64,000 bases of DNA from Pseudochelatococcus contaminans. GTDB lineage: Bacteria; Pseudomonadota; Alphaproteobacteria; Rhizobiales; Beijerinckiaceae. Location of the stretch: contig NZ_JACICC010000001.1 of NCBI RefSeq assembly GCF_014195635.1, forward strand, positions 248,001 through 312,000. The letters are read 5' to 3'. A program made the translations under genes and the position numbers. Under the pieces are notes generated by a model. It saw only the letters and a list, made by a program, of their open reading frames with translations. It was not told the DNA's origin and ran no database searches. Below are positions 18,624-27,600 of this stretch, one piece after another; position 1 is the stretch's first letter; each line of letters starts with the position of its first letter.

Positions 18624-20831
18624 TCAGAACCCGCTTTCGCGGATCAGGATGCTCGCGATACGCCTCCATAGCTGCTTGGCAGGTGAGGCGGCGACTGCTT
18701 CGAGGATGGCCGTTCCGGTCCGGCTGCCGCGCGTGGCCAAAGGCTCGTTTGGTGCCAGCAATATGCGGTAGACCGGCAGTTCCGGTACCAGAGTCTCTTC
18801 CCGCCCCGGGATGCCGGTTTCGCGAATGGCAATGGGGCCACCGTTGATGGACGCAAGTTCCGGATCCATCAAGTTACGCGTAGACGTGTCATCGACCGCG
18901 ATGATCGAGGCGCGAACGCGTGGAGCGGCGATGTCCGCTGGAATGAAAACGGCCTCAGCCTGCGAGCGGATGCGGTCGAAATCTGCTTCATAGACATAAG
19001 CTTCGATCGTGGTGGTATCGAGATTCGCGACGGTGGCAACCAACTCGTTGACTTTCAGCCATTCGCCGGTTCCGAGCGGCTCGGTCATTTCAACCACGGT
19101 GCCGCTGATCCCGGATCTGACGACAAGGCGTTCATGCTCTGCCTGCGCAGCGCGGAATTCCGCCCGCGCGCGGTCGAGATCGTTGGAGAGACGTTGAGCC
19201 TCCGGGCTGGCCTCGCGGTCTCCACTTGCCGCTTTCTGAGATGCTGCCTGCAACTGCGCCGCGAGGCTGTTGACAGCCCGGCTTGATTGGGCAAGCCGAT
19301 AGTCGATATCCGGAGAGCCAAGTTCCACCAGCGGATCTCCAGCCGCGACTTTATCTCCGACCTTGACCAGAACACGCGTCACGCGGCCAGGCACTTCCGC
19401 ATATTGACGCACCCGCGACTGCGCTGAAAGCAGGGCCGGGGCATGTACGGATGTTTGCCAGGGTATGAGAAGCGCAATCAGGAACAAGCCGGTCAGCGAC
19501 AGGGTCAGGATCGTGCGGGCATTCATCTTTTTCCCCCGGTTTCGCTTTATCCACTCGCCGATTTCACGGGTCACCGGCCGCAACACAAACCACCAGATCT
19601 CCACGGCAAACAGGAAGATCCCGAGCAGCTTGAAAAACAGGTGGTAGACGACCAGCGCAATGCCGAGAAACAAGACGAAGCGGTAGGCCCAGGTTGCGAT
19701 GGCATAAGTGATCAACGTCCGCCGCATCTCGGGAGACCAATGCTCCGGCGGAGGTTCGCGCAGATCGAACAGAATTTCACGCAGCTTGTGGCGAGTGAGC
19801 GCGAATGCCCGATCTTGCAGGTTCGGTACGTCCAGAAAATCCGAGAACAGATAGTAACCGTCGAAGCGCATGAACGGTGACAGATTGATCAGGAGCGTCA
19901 GAACCCAGGTCGTCGTGGCCCAGACAAAAACAATGCTGCGAAGGACGCCATCCGGCAGCAGGCTCCACGCCAGCAGCGCATAAGCGGCAAGGCAGCATTC
20001 GGCAGCCATTCCCGCCATTCCGATAGCAAGCCGTTGATGTCGCTTCGGCAGTCGCCACGCGCCGCTGGTGTCGGTGTAAAGCACCGGCAGCATGACGAGA
20101 AAGGCTACCCCCATGCTGGGCACGCGGCAGCCAAGCCGCTTGGCGGTCAGTGCATGTCCCAGTTCATGTAGCATCTTGGAGGCCAGCAACGAGGCACCCG
20201 CGAGGGCAGCGCCTTCAAAGGAAAAGAACCACGGCATCGTTGCCAGGAATGAATCCCACTGGCGCAAAGTGAGGTAGAGCCCGATAATGCCTGAAGCGAC
20301 AGTTACATAGAGAAAAGCACGCGTATAAACAAAGGACAACAGCGGCAGCAGCTTGTCGAGGGCTCGATCCGGTTGTACCAGCGGGATGCGAATGAACAGG
20401 TAATTATGCAGCAAGCGGGTCAGCAGGCCCTGTCGCCGCGCCGCCCGGCGCGTCAGCATGCGTTTCGTCGTTTCGTGCGTGGGAATACTGACGAGTTCTG
20501 CGTTCGAGAGAAACTCCAGCACACGTTTGACATCGTCCGCCGTTGCGGCAAGCGTCGTTTCCGCTTGGATGCGGGCGGCAATATCATCTGGCCGGCGAAG
20601 ATGCCAGCGTGCTAGAATTTCAAACTCCAGCCAGCCAAGGCGATAGTATCGATGGGCTGCGGGATCGTATAGCGTCCAGCTTGGCGCCCCCCCGCGGAGC
20701 CGCGGGCCGGGCTCGATCGTCAGTTCATCCCGCAAAGGAGGCAAGACCGGAGAAGCGGCCGACCCTTGCGGGGCGCGGACAGATGCTGCCGGAGCAGGCC
20801 GGCCGCCGGCGGCAGTCACAGGCCCAGCCAT
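18624..20831 (-). CDS. Membrane M50 (site-2) metalloprotease fused to a HlyD-type adaptor arm
   Basis: The 735-residue protein has four parts. Residues 33-116 resemble a PqqD-like winged-helix peptide-recognition domain (LYDPAAHRYYRLG, EILARWH, VKRVLEFLSNAELV). Residues 160-420 are multi-pass membrane and carry the zinc site HELGH (222-226) and the second metal motif NLSPFMRFDGYY with Asp324. A further helix is near 443-463. From about 480 to the end is a HlyD/biotinyl-lipoyl adaptor with a coiled coil (LAQSSRAVNSLAAQLQAA). It is the last gene of a five-gene operon with a TolC homologue and a giant exported protein. I infer that it takes the inner-membrane role an ABC transporter normally has, or cleaves the substrate. 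Its start overlaps the preceding gene by 16 bp. Confidence 0.85.
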   Translation of the reverse strand: MAGPVTAAGGRPAPAASVRAPQGSAASPVLPPLRDELTIEPGPRLRGGAPSWTLYDPAAHRYYRLGWLEFEILARWHLRRPDDIAARIQAETTLAATADDVKRVLEFLSNAELVSIPTHETTKRMLTRRAARRQGLLTRLLHNYLFIRIPLVQPDRALDKLLPLLSFVYTRAFLYVTVASGIIGLYLTLRQWDSFLATMPWFFSFEGAALAGASLLASKMLHELGHALTAKRLGCRVPSMGVAFLVMLPVLYTDTSGAWRLPKRHQRLAIGMAGMAAECCLAAYALLAWSLLPDGVLRSIVFVWATTTWVLTLLINLSPFMRFDGYYLFSDFLDVPNLQDRAFALTRHKLREILFDLREPPPEHWSPEMRRTLITYAIATWAYRFVLFLGIALVVYHLFFKLLGIFLFAVEIWWFVLRPVTREIGEWIKRNRGKKMNARTILTLSLTGLFLIALLIPWQTSVHAPALLSAQSRVRQYAEVPGRVTRVLVKVGDKVAAGDPLVELGSPDIDYRLAQSSRAVNSLAAQLQAASQKAASGDREASPEAQRLSNDLDRARAEFRAAQAEHERLVVRSGISGTVVEMTEPLGTGEWLKVNELVATVANLDTTTIEAYVYEADFDRIRSQAEAVFIPADIAAPRVRASIIAVDDTSTRNLMDPELASINGGPIAIRETGIPGREETLVPELPVYRILLAPNEPLATRGSRTGTAILEAVAASPAKQLWRRIASILIRESGF

Positions 20832-22183
20832 TGCCGTGCTGCCGCTACCGGACGGCGGAACAGGAAGTAAACCAGCGGTACCTTGGCGCCGTAGAGTTTG
20901 GCTGTTCCCTTGAGACCAATGCGTGGCGGCAACTCTTCTGCGGCGTCCAGAAGCGCCTTGATCCTGTAGCCAAGGATGCCATCCGCGCCTTTTTGCGATT
21001 GATACGACACGAATGTCAGCGTGGCGTCGTACGCACGTTCAGGCGCAATATTCAGAAACAGGCGGACTGGTGTGCCGATTTCGAGGTCTATGGCATCAGC
21101 AACGGGCAAACGCGCTTCTATCTCGACCTTCGTGGGATCGGCCACCAGCATCACCCGCTCGCCGACGGCGACGGGACGACCGCGCCAATCGTTTGGATCA
21201 TCGAAAACCGCGAGGCCTTCCCGGGTGGCCCGAATCTCGATGCGGGTCAACTTATCGTTCAGATAATCGACCTCCGCTTGCTGCTGCTCCAGTTTGCCCT
21301 GCAAGGTAGGCAGACTGGCGCGAGCAGCCGGGTCCATCACGGCCGCTTGCCGTGCCTGCCGCAGCTCTGTCGTTGCCGCATCAAGCGCGCGGGATGACAC
21401 TTCGAGCTGGTTACGCAGTAGTCTGGCGTCGAGGGAGAAGAGGAGTTGCCCTTCCGCGACGGTTTCATTGGGGCGAACAAGAACCTGGTCGACAACCCCG
21501 TCAAGCGGCGCTCGCACCATGGTCGGCTCAAGTGGAATAATCTCTGCCGGTGCAAGGACTGACTGGCGCACAGGGTAGAACGCACCAGCCACAAGGATCA
21601 GTATCAAAAGTGTGATGAGGCCGCGCCGTTTCCACTCATTCCTGCTGTCCGGCTGGCTTTTACTCTTGAGTATCGAATCCCGCTTCCACACCCGCGCCCG
21701 CAAAAGAGAAGCGCGCCACGCATGGCCATAGGCATCCGCGACATAGGAAAGAAGGGCGCGATCCGATTCCGAAAGCGGCTCGTCGCGGCCGAGAACCAAT
21801 GCGCCGGGTCCAAGCGGAATCCATACAAGGTGGGGCGCCATCCACTCATCCCATTCCTCCCCCAGGGGCGTCGGCAGATCGGCGGGAACGAACTGGCGGA
21901 TGTCGCCGGACCGCGCGGTTTCCGTGCGGCTGAGATGGGCACAAAGCCGTTGCGCCCAGAAGATGTAAGGTGCTTGCTGATCCGGGGTGGTGATACCCGA
22001 AGCGGCAATTACCTTGCCTCGTGGCTTCTGCTGCCATAGCAGCGCCTGCCTGTAGGGCAGCAGACCCATGGTTTCGTTGACCATGATGAAGCCAAGCTCT
22101 GCAGGGTCGGCGGCGCGAGCGCGCTTCTCGATCTGAACGAGCGCCGCAAGCCGCATCAGCTGTCGGGATTCCACCTGGCTCAT
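20816..22183 (-). CDS. GAF-like domain plus HlyD-type membrane adaptor
   Basis: The 455-residue protein has a soluble N-terminal part of about 165 residues that reads like a GAF-type sensor fold (VNETMGLLPYRQALLWQ, LVWIPLGPGALVLGRDEPL). One transmembrane helix follows (about 188-208, GLITLLILILVAGAFYPV). Then comes a periplasmic HlyD arm: MVRAPLDGVVDQVLVRPNETV, coiled coil, and a second barrel-sandwich half with VGERVMLVADPTKVEIEARL. It probably bridges the inner membrane to TolC and adds a cytosolic sensing or docking domain. It overlaps hlyD upstream by 4 bp (ATGA) and the M50-HlyD gene downstream by 16 bp. Confidence 0.82.
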   Translation of the reverse strand: MSQVESRQLMRLAALVQIEKRARAADPAELGFIMVNETMGLLPYRQALLWQQKPRGKVIAASGITTPDQQAPYIFWAQRLCAHLSRTETARSGDIRQFVPADLPTPLGEEWDEWMAPHLVWIPLGPGALVLGRDEPLSESDRALLSYVADAYGHAWRASLLRARVWKRDSILKSKSQPDSRNEWKRRGLITLLILILVAGAFYPVRQSVLAPAEIIPLEPTMVRAPLDGVVDQVLVRPNETVAEGQLLFSLDARLLRNQLEVSSRALDAATTELRQARQAAVMDPAARASLPTLQGKLEQQQAEVDYLNDKLTRIEIRATREGLAVFDDPNDWRGRPVAVGERVMLVADPTKVEIEARLPVADAIDLEIGTPVRLFLNIAPERAYDATLTFVSYQSQKGADGILGYRIKALLDAAEELPPRIGLKGTAKLYGAKVPLVYFLFRRPVAAARQWLGL

Positions 22184-22989
22184 TGCGCTGGCTCGGGCTC
22201 CGGAACATTGAACCGGGCAAGACCGCTCATCCCAGGGGACAGGGAAGGGAAATCGCCCGTGACCGTTGCAAATACTTTCACTGACTGGCTGACCGGGTCG
22301 ATATCCGCCGCAAGCCGCGTTACCGAGGCCGGAAAGTCCTGATCAAGCTCGTCGATATGAATGGTAAAATGCCGACCTGTCGTGAGCCATGCGAGCCAGC
22401 GCGAGGGAACCAGCATTTCCACTTCCAGCTCCCGGTTGCTGAGAATGGAAATGATTTGTTCGCCCACAGGTACGTACTGGTGGTTCTTGACCTTTAGCCC
22501 TGTGACGCTGCCGGAGAAAGGGGCATTGATCGTGCAGCGTGACACGTCGATTGCCGCCAGTTGGCGCTCCGCGCGCGATGCTGCGACATCGATCTCGGCC
22601 AGTTCAAGCTCCACTTTGCCGGTCGCACCGCGCTGGTCGAGCAGCCGCAGGGCCTGTGCCTTGCGCTCGTTGCGGCGCGTCTGTGCGTCTGCCTGCGTGA
22701 GACGGGCTTCATAACTGGCGCAATCAATCGCCGCCAGTTCCTGCCCTTCGACGAAGCTCTCGCCCTCGCGGACTGGCAGTGACACGATCCGGCCGACGAT
22801 TTCACTCGACAGTGTGGTCGCGTATCGCGGCGTTACCTGTGCGCGCACTTCCATGGCAGCGATGCTTCTGACGGTTGCGCTTTGCGCTAAAGTTTCGCCA
22901 GTTGCAACAATGTTTGCAGCGGCGATTGCCGCTGCAAACAGGCTTTTGAAGATAGCGCTGCGTCTGCGCTCTTTGAACTTACTTTGCAT
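22180..22989 (-). CDS. Periplasmic HlyD/RND-type adaptor protein
   Basis: A 269-residue protein if translation starts at the ATG at 22989. This start gives a good signal peptide (MQSKFKERRRSAIFKS followed by an alanine-rich core, ending ETLAQS), whereas the longer frame from 23085 does not. The mature part has the lipoyl half-motifs SSEIVGRIVSLPVREGESFVEGQELAAID and INAPFSGSVTGLKVKNHQYVPVGEQI around a coiled coil. It lacks a membrane anchor, so it is likely a soluble periplasmic adaptor, as in RND efflux pumps. The start lies inside the tolC stop region (11-bp overlap), and the stop overlaps the next gene by 4 bp. Confidence 0.85.
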   Translation of the reverse strand: MQSKFKERRRSAIFKSLFAAAIAAANIVATGETLAQSATVRSIAAMEVRAQVTPRYATTLSSEIVGRIVSLPVREGESFVEGQELAAIDCASYEARLTQADAQTRRNERKAQALRLLDQRGATGKVELELAEIDVAASRAERQLAAIDVSRCTINAPFSGSVTGLKVKNHQYVPVGEQIISILSNRELEVEMLVPSRWLAWLTTGRHFTIHIDELDQDFPASVTRLAADIDPVSQSVKVFATVTGDFPSLSPGMSGLARFNVPEPEPAQ

Positions 22990-24631
22990 TGGATGCGATT
23001 GTTGCCGCCATTGCCGGGATAGGCTGCGCGGGCTGTGCCGGTGCCTGCGGCGCGGGCAGAACCGGGACCGGAATACGGCCCTCACGCCATTGCTGGCGCC
23101 GCTGGCGAATGGCCTCCACCAGCTCTGGCAGGGTGGCGGCCTTCACATCCGCCGGCAAGGGATCGATGCCGAGGGTGGCGAAGATATTGCCATCCGCACT
23201 TTGCAGATCGGCCTGAGCACGGTTGCTGCGCAGGTCAGCAAGCACGGCGTTGACCTTTTCACGGATCACGTCAAGATCCGATCCCGTCTCGGCTTCCTGC
23301 GTGTTTGCCTGCAAGTTGGCGATGTTGCGGTTGATCTGCGCCATCTCGTGCGCCCGCTCATAGGTGTTGCGGGCAATGGCATATTGCCGTGCCGAGATCT
23401 GCACCTGGGCGATGACGGCCATGGTCATGGCATGGCGGCGGTAATCGGCGATTTCGAGCTGGACGTCGCCGAGCTTTGCAACACCGGGGATTGAAGCAAC
23501 GCGCACGACGCTGGCCGCGAGGCGAGCACCCACCTCGCTCCAGTCATTGAAGCGCAGGTAGCTGTTGCTGTCGTAATTGAGCGACGCAAGCAACGTCACG
23601 CCGGGAACGAGCCGCAGGATCGCACGGCGTCCCTCGTTGAGCACGACGCGGCCATTGTAGGCTTCCTCACGCAATTCGGGACGGTTGACAAGCGCGATGC
23701 GCTCCATGTCGTCGATCGACAGCTTGAGGCGTGGCGTCGCCTGCCGTCCGGTCGGCGGTGCAAGCCTGTAGCTGGTATCCGGCGGCAGGCCCATGAGTTG
23801 GGCGAGCTGCGTCTTGGCGACAGCCAGTTGCTCCTCAACAGCCTCAAGCTGCTGGATCATTTCCATCAGGCTGCGTTGATACCGCAGCGCCTCGGCAGGA
23901 TCCTGCGACCGTTCTGCACCGGCAGCGCGCGACTGTGCCAGGGCACGTCTGGCTTCCTTGATGATAGGCCGGATGCGCGGCATCACCCGCTCGGACGACA
24001 GCGCCGTCCAATAAGCCGTCTGGACCTGCTGGAAGATGTTGTTGATGACCCGGCGGCGCTGCTCCTGCGCGATGATGACACGATCGGCCTGTTGCTTGGC
24101 TTGCAGATAGCTGACGCCGAAATCGATGATGTTCCATGACAGTGTCAGGTCCGCAAAGGTGCGCTCGCGATCGACGGAAACGTTCTCGAAGTTGGATGGC
24201 ACCATGTCGCCGGTCAGATAGCTTGCGCTTGAACTGACAAGTTCTTTGTTTCGGCTGACATATCCTGCATTCGCCGTGAGGTTCGGCAGCATGTCGAGCC
24301 GCGTCAGGTCAAGCTGGCGATCCTGAAGCAGGGCATTGAACATTTGCAGGCGGTGGTCGAGATTATAGGCCAGCGCGCGCGCCTGTGCCTCTTCGAGGCT
24401 GACAGGCCCGGTTGGCTTGGGGCTGTAGGCGCGCAAGGTGGCCCTGTCGGCAGCGGCCCGCGCGAGATTTTCCTCGACTGTGAAGGGTTCGGGCTTCATG
24501 GCGCATGCCCCCAGCCCGAGGCAGCCGGCCCCTAAAAATAAAACTGCCAGAATATTCCGCGCGCGCATGACTCTCGCTCGTGTTGTCATTGATAAAATTA
24601 CTCTGGAAAGGCGGTGATTGATGGTGCTCAT
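22979..24631 (-). CDS. TolC-family outer-membrane channel lipoprotein
   Basis: The 550-residue protein has a lipobox (CLGLGAC, Cys43 in this frame), so it should be a lipid-anchored outer-membrane factor. Two OEP-type repeats follow, with the long coiled helices expected of TolC (AKQQADRVIIAQEQRRRVINNIFQQVQTAYW and ARQYAIARNTYERAHEMAQINRN regions). The C-terminus is proline/alanine-rich. The start at 24631 overlaps the stop of the giant gene by 4 bp (ATGA). In-frame ATGs at 24589 and 24568 are alternatives that put the signal sequence closer to the N-terminus. It provides the exit duct for this operon. Confidence 0.9.
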   Translation of the reverse strand: MSTINHRLSRVILSMTTRARVMRARNILAVLFLGAGCLGLGACAMKPEPFTVEENLARAAADRATLRAYSPKPTGPVSLEEAQARALAYNLDHRLQMFNALLQDRQLDLTRLDMLPNLTANAGYVSRNKELVSSSASYLTGDMVPSNFENVSVDRERTFADLTLSWNIIDFGVSYLQAKQQADRVIIAQEQRRRVINNIFQQVQTAYWTALSSERVMPRIRPIIKEARRALAQSRAAGAERSQDPAEALRYQRSLMEMIQQLEAVEEQLAVAKTQLAQLMGLPPDTSYRLAPPTGRQATPRLKLSIDDMERIALVNRPELREEAYNGRVVLNEGRRAILRLVPGVTLLASLNYDSNSYLRFNDWSEVGARLAASVVRVASIPGVAKLGDVQLEIADYRRHAMTMAVIAQVQISARQYAIARNTYERAHEMAQINRNIANLQANTQEAETGSDLDVIREKVNAVLADLRSNRAQADLQSADGNIFATLGIDPLPADVKAATLPELVEAIRQRRQQWREGRIPVPVLPAPQAPAQPAQPIPAMAATIASNAK

Positions 24632-27600
24632 GGGACTGGCCGGCCGATGGCCGCCTCTCCCACGGTGCTTGTGGATCTCGCTTCCGATCCCAATGCCTCG
24701 AGCAACTGCGCCATTTCGATCGTCCGGCCGCTCGTGCCGGATTGAAGCAGGATATCCGTCAGGGACTGACGGCCGATTCCACGGTCGAGGAAGGCTTCGA
24801 TCTCCGGCTCCTGCTGTACCCCCGGCTCGGCGGGAGGAGCGGTTTCCGGAGCATCAGGCGAAGGCTCTGGCGTTTCAGGCGAGCTTTCCGGAGGCACAGC
24901 TTCCTGCGGCGGCGTTGCTTCGGGTTGCGGCTCCGGCTGCTGCACTTCGGGTTCAAGCTGTCCGGGTGCAGGCTGGTCGTCCGGCTGGGGCTCATCCGGC
25001 ACGGCCCTCGTGCGGATCGCTTCGAAGCTCTTGTGGTTATCCTGAAGGACGTGGATGGTGACCGTCGAAACAGCCTCGTTGCCTGCCGCATCACGGGCGG
25101 CTACACGCACGATGTAAACGCCGGGCTCGACGTCATCGTATGGCAACGCGATCACGGTCTGCGTGTAAGGATCGAACGATATCCACGCCGGCAGCGCCTG
25201 ATTGCGGCCCAAAGTGGCCTCATAGAACAGGTTGCTGGCAGTCATGTCGCCGCTGTAGCGGAACATCACCTGCTGCATGACGGTCTGGCGGGTGGTGGTA
25301 TAGCGATGGATTGGCCAGCCTTCGAGGGAAGGGCGCAGGTTTTCGCGCGACCAATCGGTGATTACCGGTAGTGTCCGGGTAACGAGAGGTGTCGCGATCG
25401 GATTGTCTTCAGGTTCCACGATGTCTATGGCAGGCGGCAGCTCACCGGGAGTTCCGATGTCCTGATCAGGGATCTCCTCGTCAGGGGGGAGCACCGGCTC
25501 AGGATCGCTGCCGTTGATGGTGATCGTGAGAGTTGCGACCGACGTATCTCCATCGGCGTCGGTGATGGTGTAGGTCAACGTTTCGAGCAGCGTCGCTCCG
25601 GTTCCGAGCGCGATCACGGCCGGGTTTGCCTTGTCCAGCGTGTAGACATAGCTGCCGTCCGCATTGAGGACGAGAGTGCCGTAAGCCGTGGCGAAGCTCT
25701 CGCCCGGATTGCGCGGCAGGGCAGGTGTCGACGGGTCGCCGTCGTGATCGAAACCGATGCCGGTCACCGCGCCGCCCGGCCCGAAGCCATCGGCGCCCGC
25801 GACATCATTGGGCGTGACATTGCCGGTGATGGCGTTCGATGCCGCTCCCTTGTCGATTGCAGCGGAATCGTTCTGTGCCAGCGGCCCGTCGTCAACGATC
25901 CTGATGGTCAACGTGCCGTCGCTGCTGCCATTGAAGGTGTCTGTAACGGTGAGAGAAATCGGATCGGTCACCTCTCCGCCACCTGCCGGACGGCTGACGC
26001 TGCCGTCCAGTTGATAGGTGTAGGTCAGCGTTCCGGATGTCGGCGAACCGGCTGGACCGCCTGTCGGCGTGAAGCCGGTAAGGGTGAGGGTGCCGGACGG
26101 CGTGGTGATGACGATCGGTTGAGTGCCGAGCGCTGCCAGCTCCGCGGGCGAAATATCGCGGCCTCCAACGGAAATACCGCTGATTCCGTTCGGCGCGGTA
26201 ATGTCGATGGTGCCGCCAGTAACATCGGTGCCGGAGGCGGGATCGCTGCCATCCGGCAAACCGCGCTCTTCAACCGTCGCGTGGCCATTGGCATCCGGCC
26301 CGTTGACGTCCGCCGGCGTGATGCCGGGCAGCCCGTCAGCCTTGCCGCCGATGGTAATCGTCAGCGTGGCCAGATCGAAATCGCCGTCACTGTCCGTCAG
26401 TCGGTAGGTGAAGACATCGTCGATGGTTGTCCCGGTCTGAAGCGCCGCGACAGTCGGGTTGGTGTTGTCGAGCGTATAGCTGTAGCTGCCATCGGCATAA
26501 AGAGTGAGCGTGCCGTATTCGCCAGTTACCACAGCCTTGTTTGTCGGCGTGACATCGGTTGGAGCGGTCAGGTCGGGACTGCCAGACGCATCACCCTTGG
26601 TGACACCCGTTACCGACGCGCCATCCGCACCTGGCAAGTCCTGTCCGGGGCCGCTCGTCACGACATTGCCAGTCACGGTGTCGGATGCCGCGCCGCGCGT
26701 TATGGCATTGCTGTCATCCACGGCCACCGGCACATCGTCAATGATCTGGATGACGAGCGTGCCGCTGCTCGTGCCGCCGCCACGATCCGTGACCGACAGG
26801 TCTATGTTGTCGAGGCTGCTGACGGCATTCGGCTGGTCGACGGCATCCTTCAGAACGTAGGTGTAGGTTACGGTGCCGGATACAGGCGCGGCGTCGGGGC
26901 CGTCCGTGGGCGTAAATCCGGTAAGCGTCAACGTGCCTTCGCCGGTATCGATAGCGACGTTGTTCGCGGCAAGGTCATGCAACTGCGGCAGGCTGACATC
27001 GACATTGCCGATGCGGATTTTGTCCAACCCATCGGGAGCGTTGACCGTAATCGTGCCGGTTGTGCTTTCATCGCCCGTGCCCGGAACCCCGTCAGTCAGT
27101 CCGCGCTCGTAAACGGTGGCGTGACCGTTTGCACCCGGCCCGTTGACATCCGCCGGCGTGATGGCAGGCGTGCCATCGGTCCTGCCGTCAATGGCGATGG
27201 TCAGGGTGGCGGTGTTGCTCTGCAACGCACCGTCGGAGATGACATACGAGAAGATGTCGGACAGGGTGTCGCCGGTCTTGAGGCCATTGACCGCGGGGTC
27301 ATCGTTGTTCAGCGTGTAGACATAGCTGCCGTCCGCGTTGATGGTCAGCTTGCCGTATTGTCCGACAAGCTCTACCGGCGCGGTGTTGTCAACCGCCTGC
27401 GTGCCGCCTGAGATACTGGTGATGCTGACGAGGCGCAGTTCACTGGCGGGCGTGTCGGGATCGCTGTCTACCTTGCCGTCAGGGCCTGCATCGAGGATGA
27501 CATTGCCGGTCGCGGTGGATATGGATCCAGATGTAACGACACTCTCCACAACCCGGTTCGTGTTGTTATGCGCTACAGGCGGATCGTTCTCCGCCGCGAT

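Noticed and set aside
25744-27411. 555-codon open frame on the plus strand
   Set aside because: It is antisense to the giant repeat gene and arises from its codon periodicity. It has no ribosome-binding site and an arginine/glycine-rich, family-less translation. Similar plus-strand frames at 30301-31341 and 32182-33831 are rejected for the same reason.
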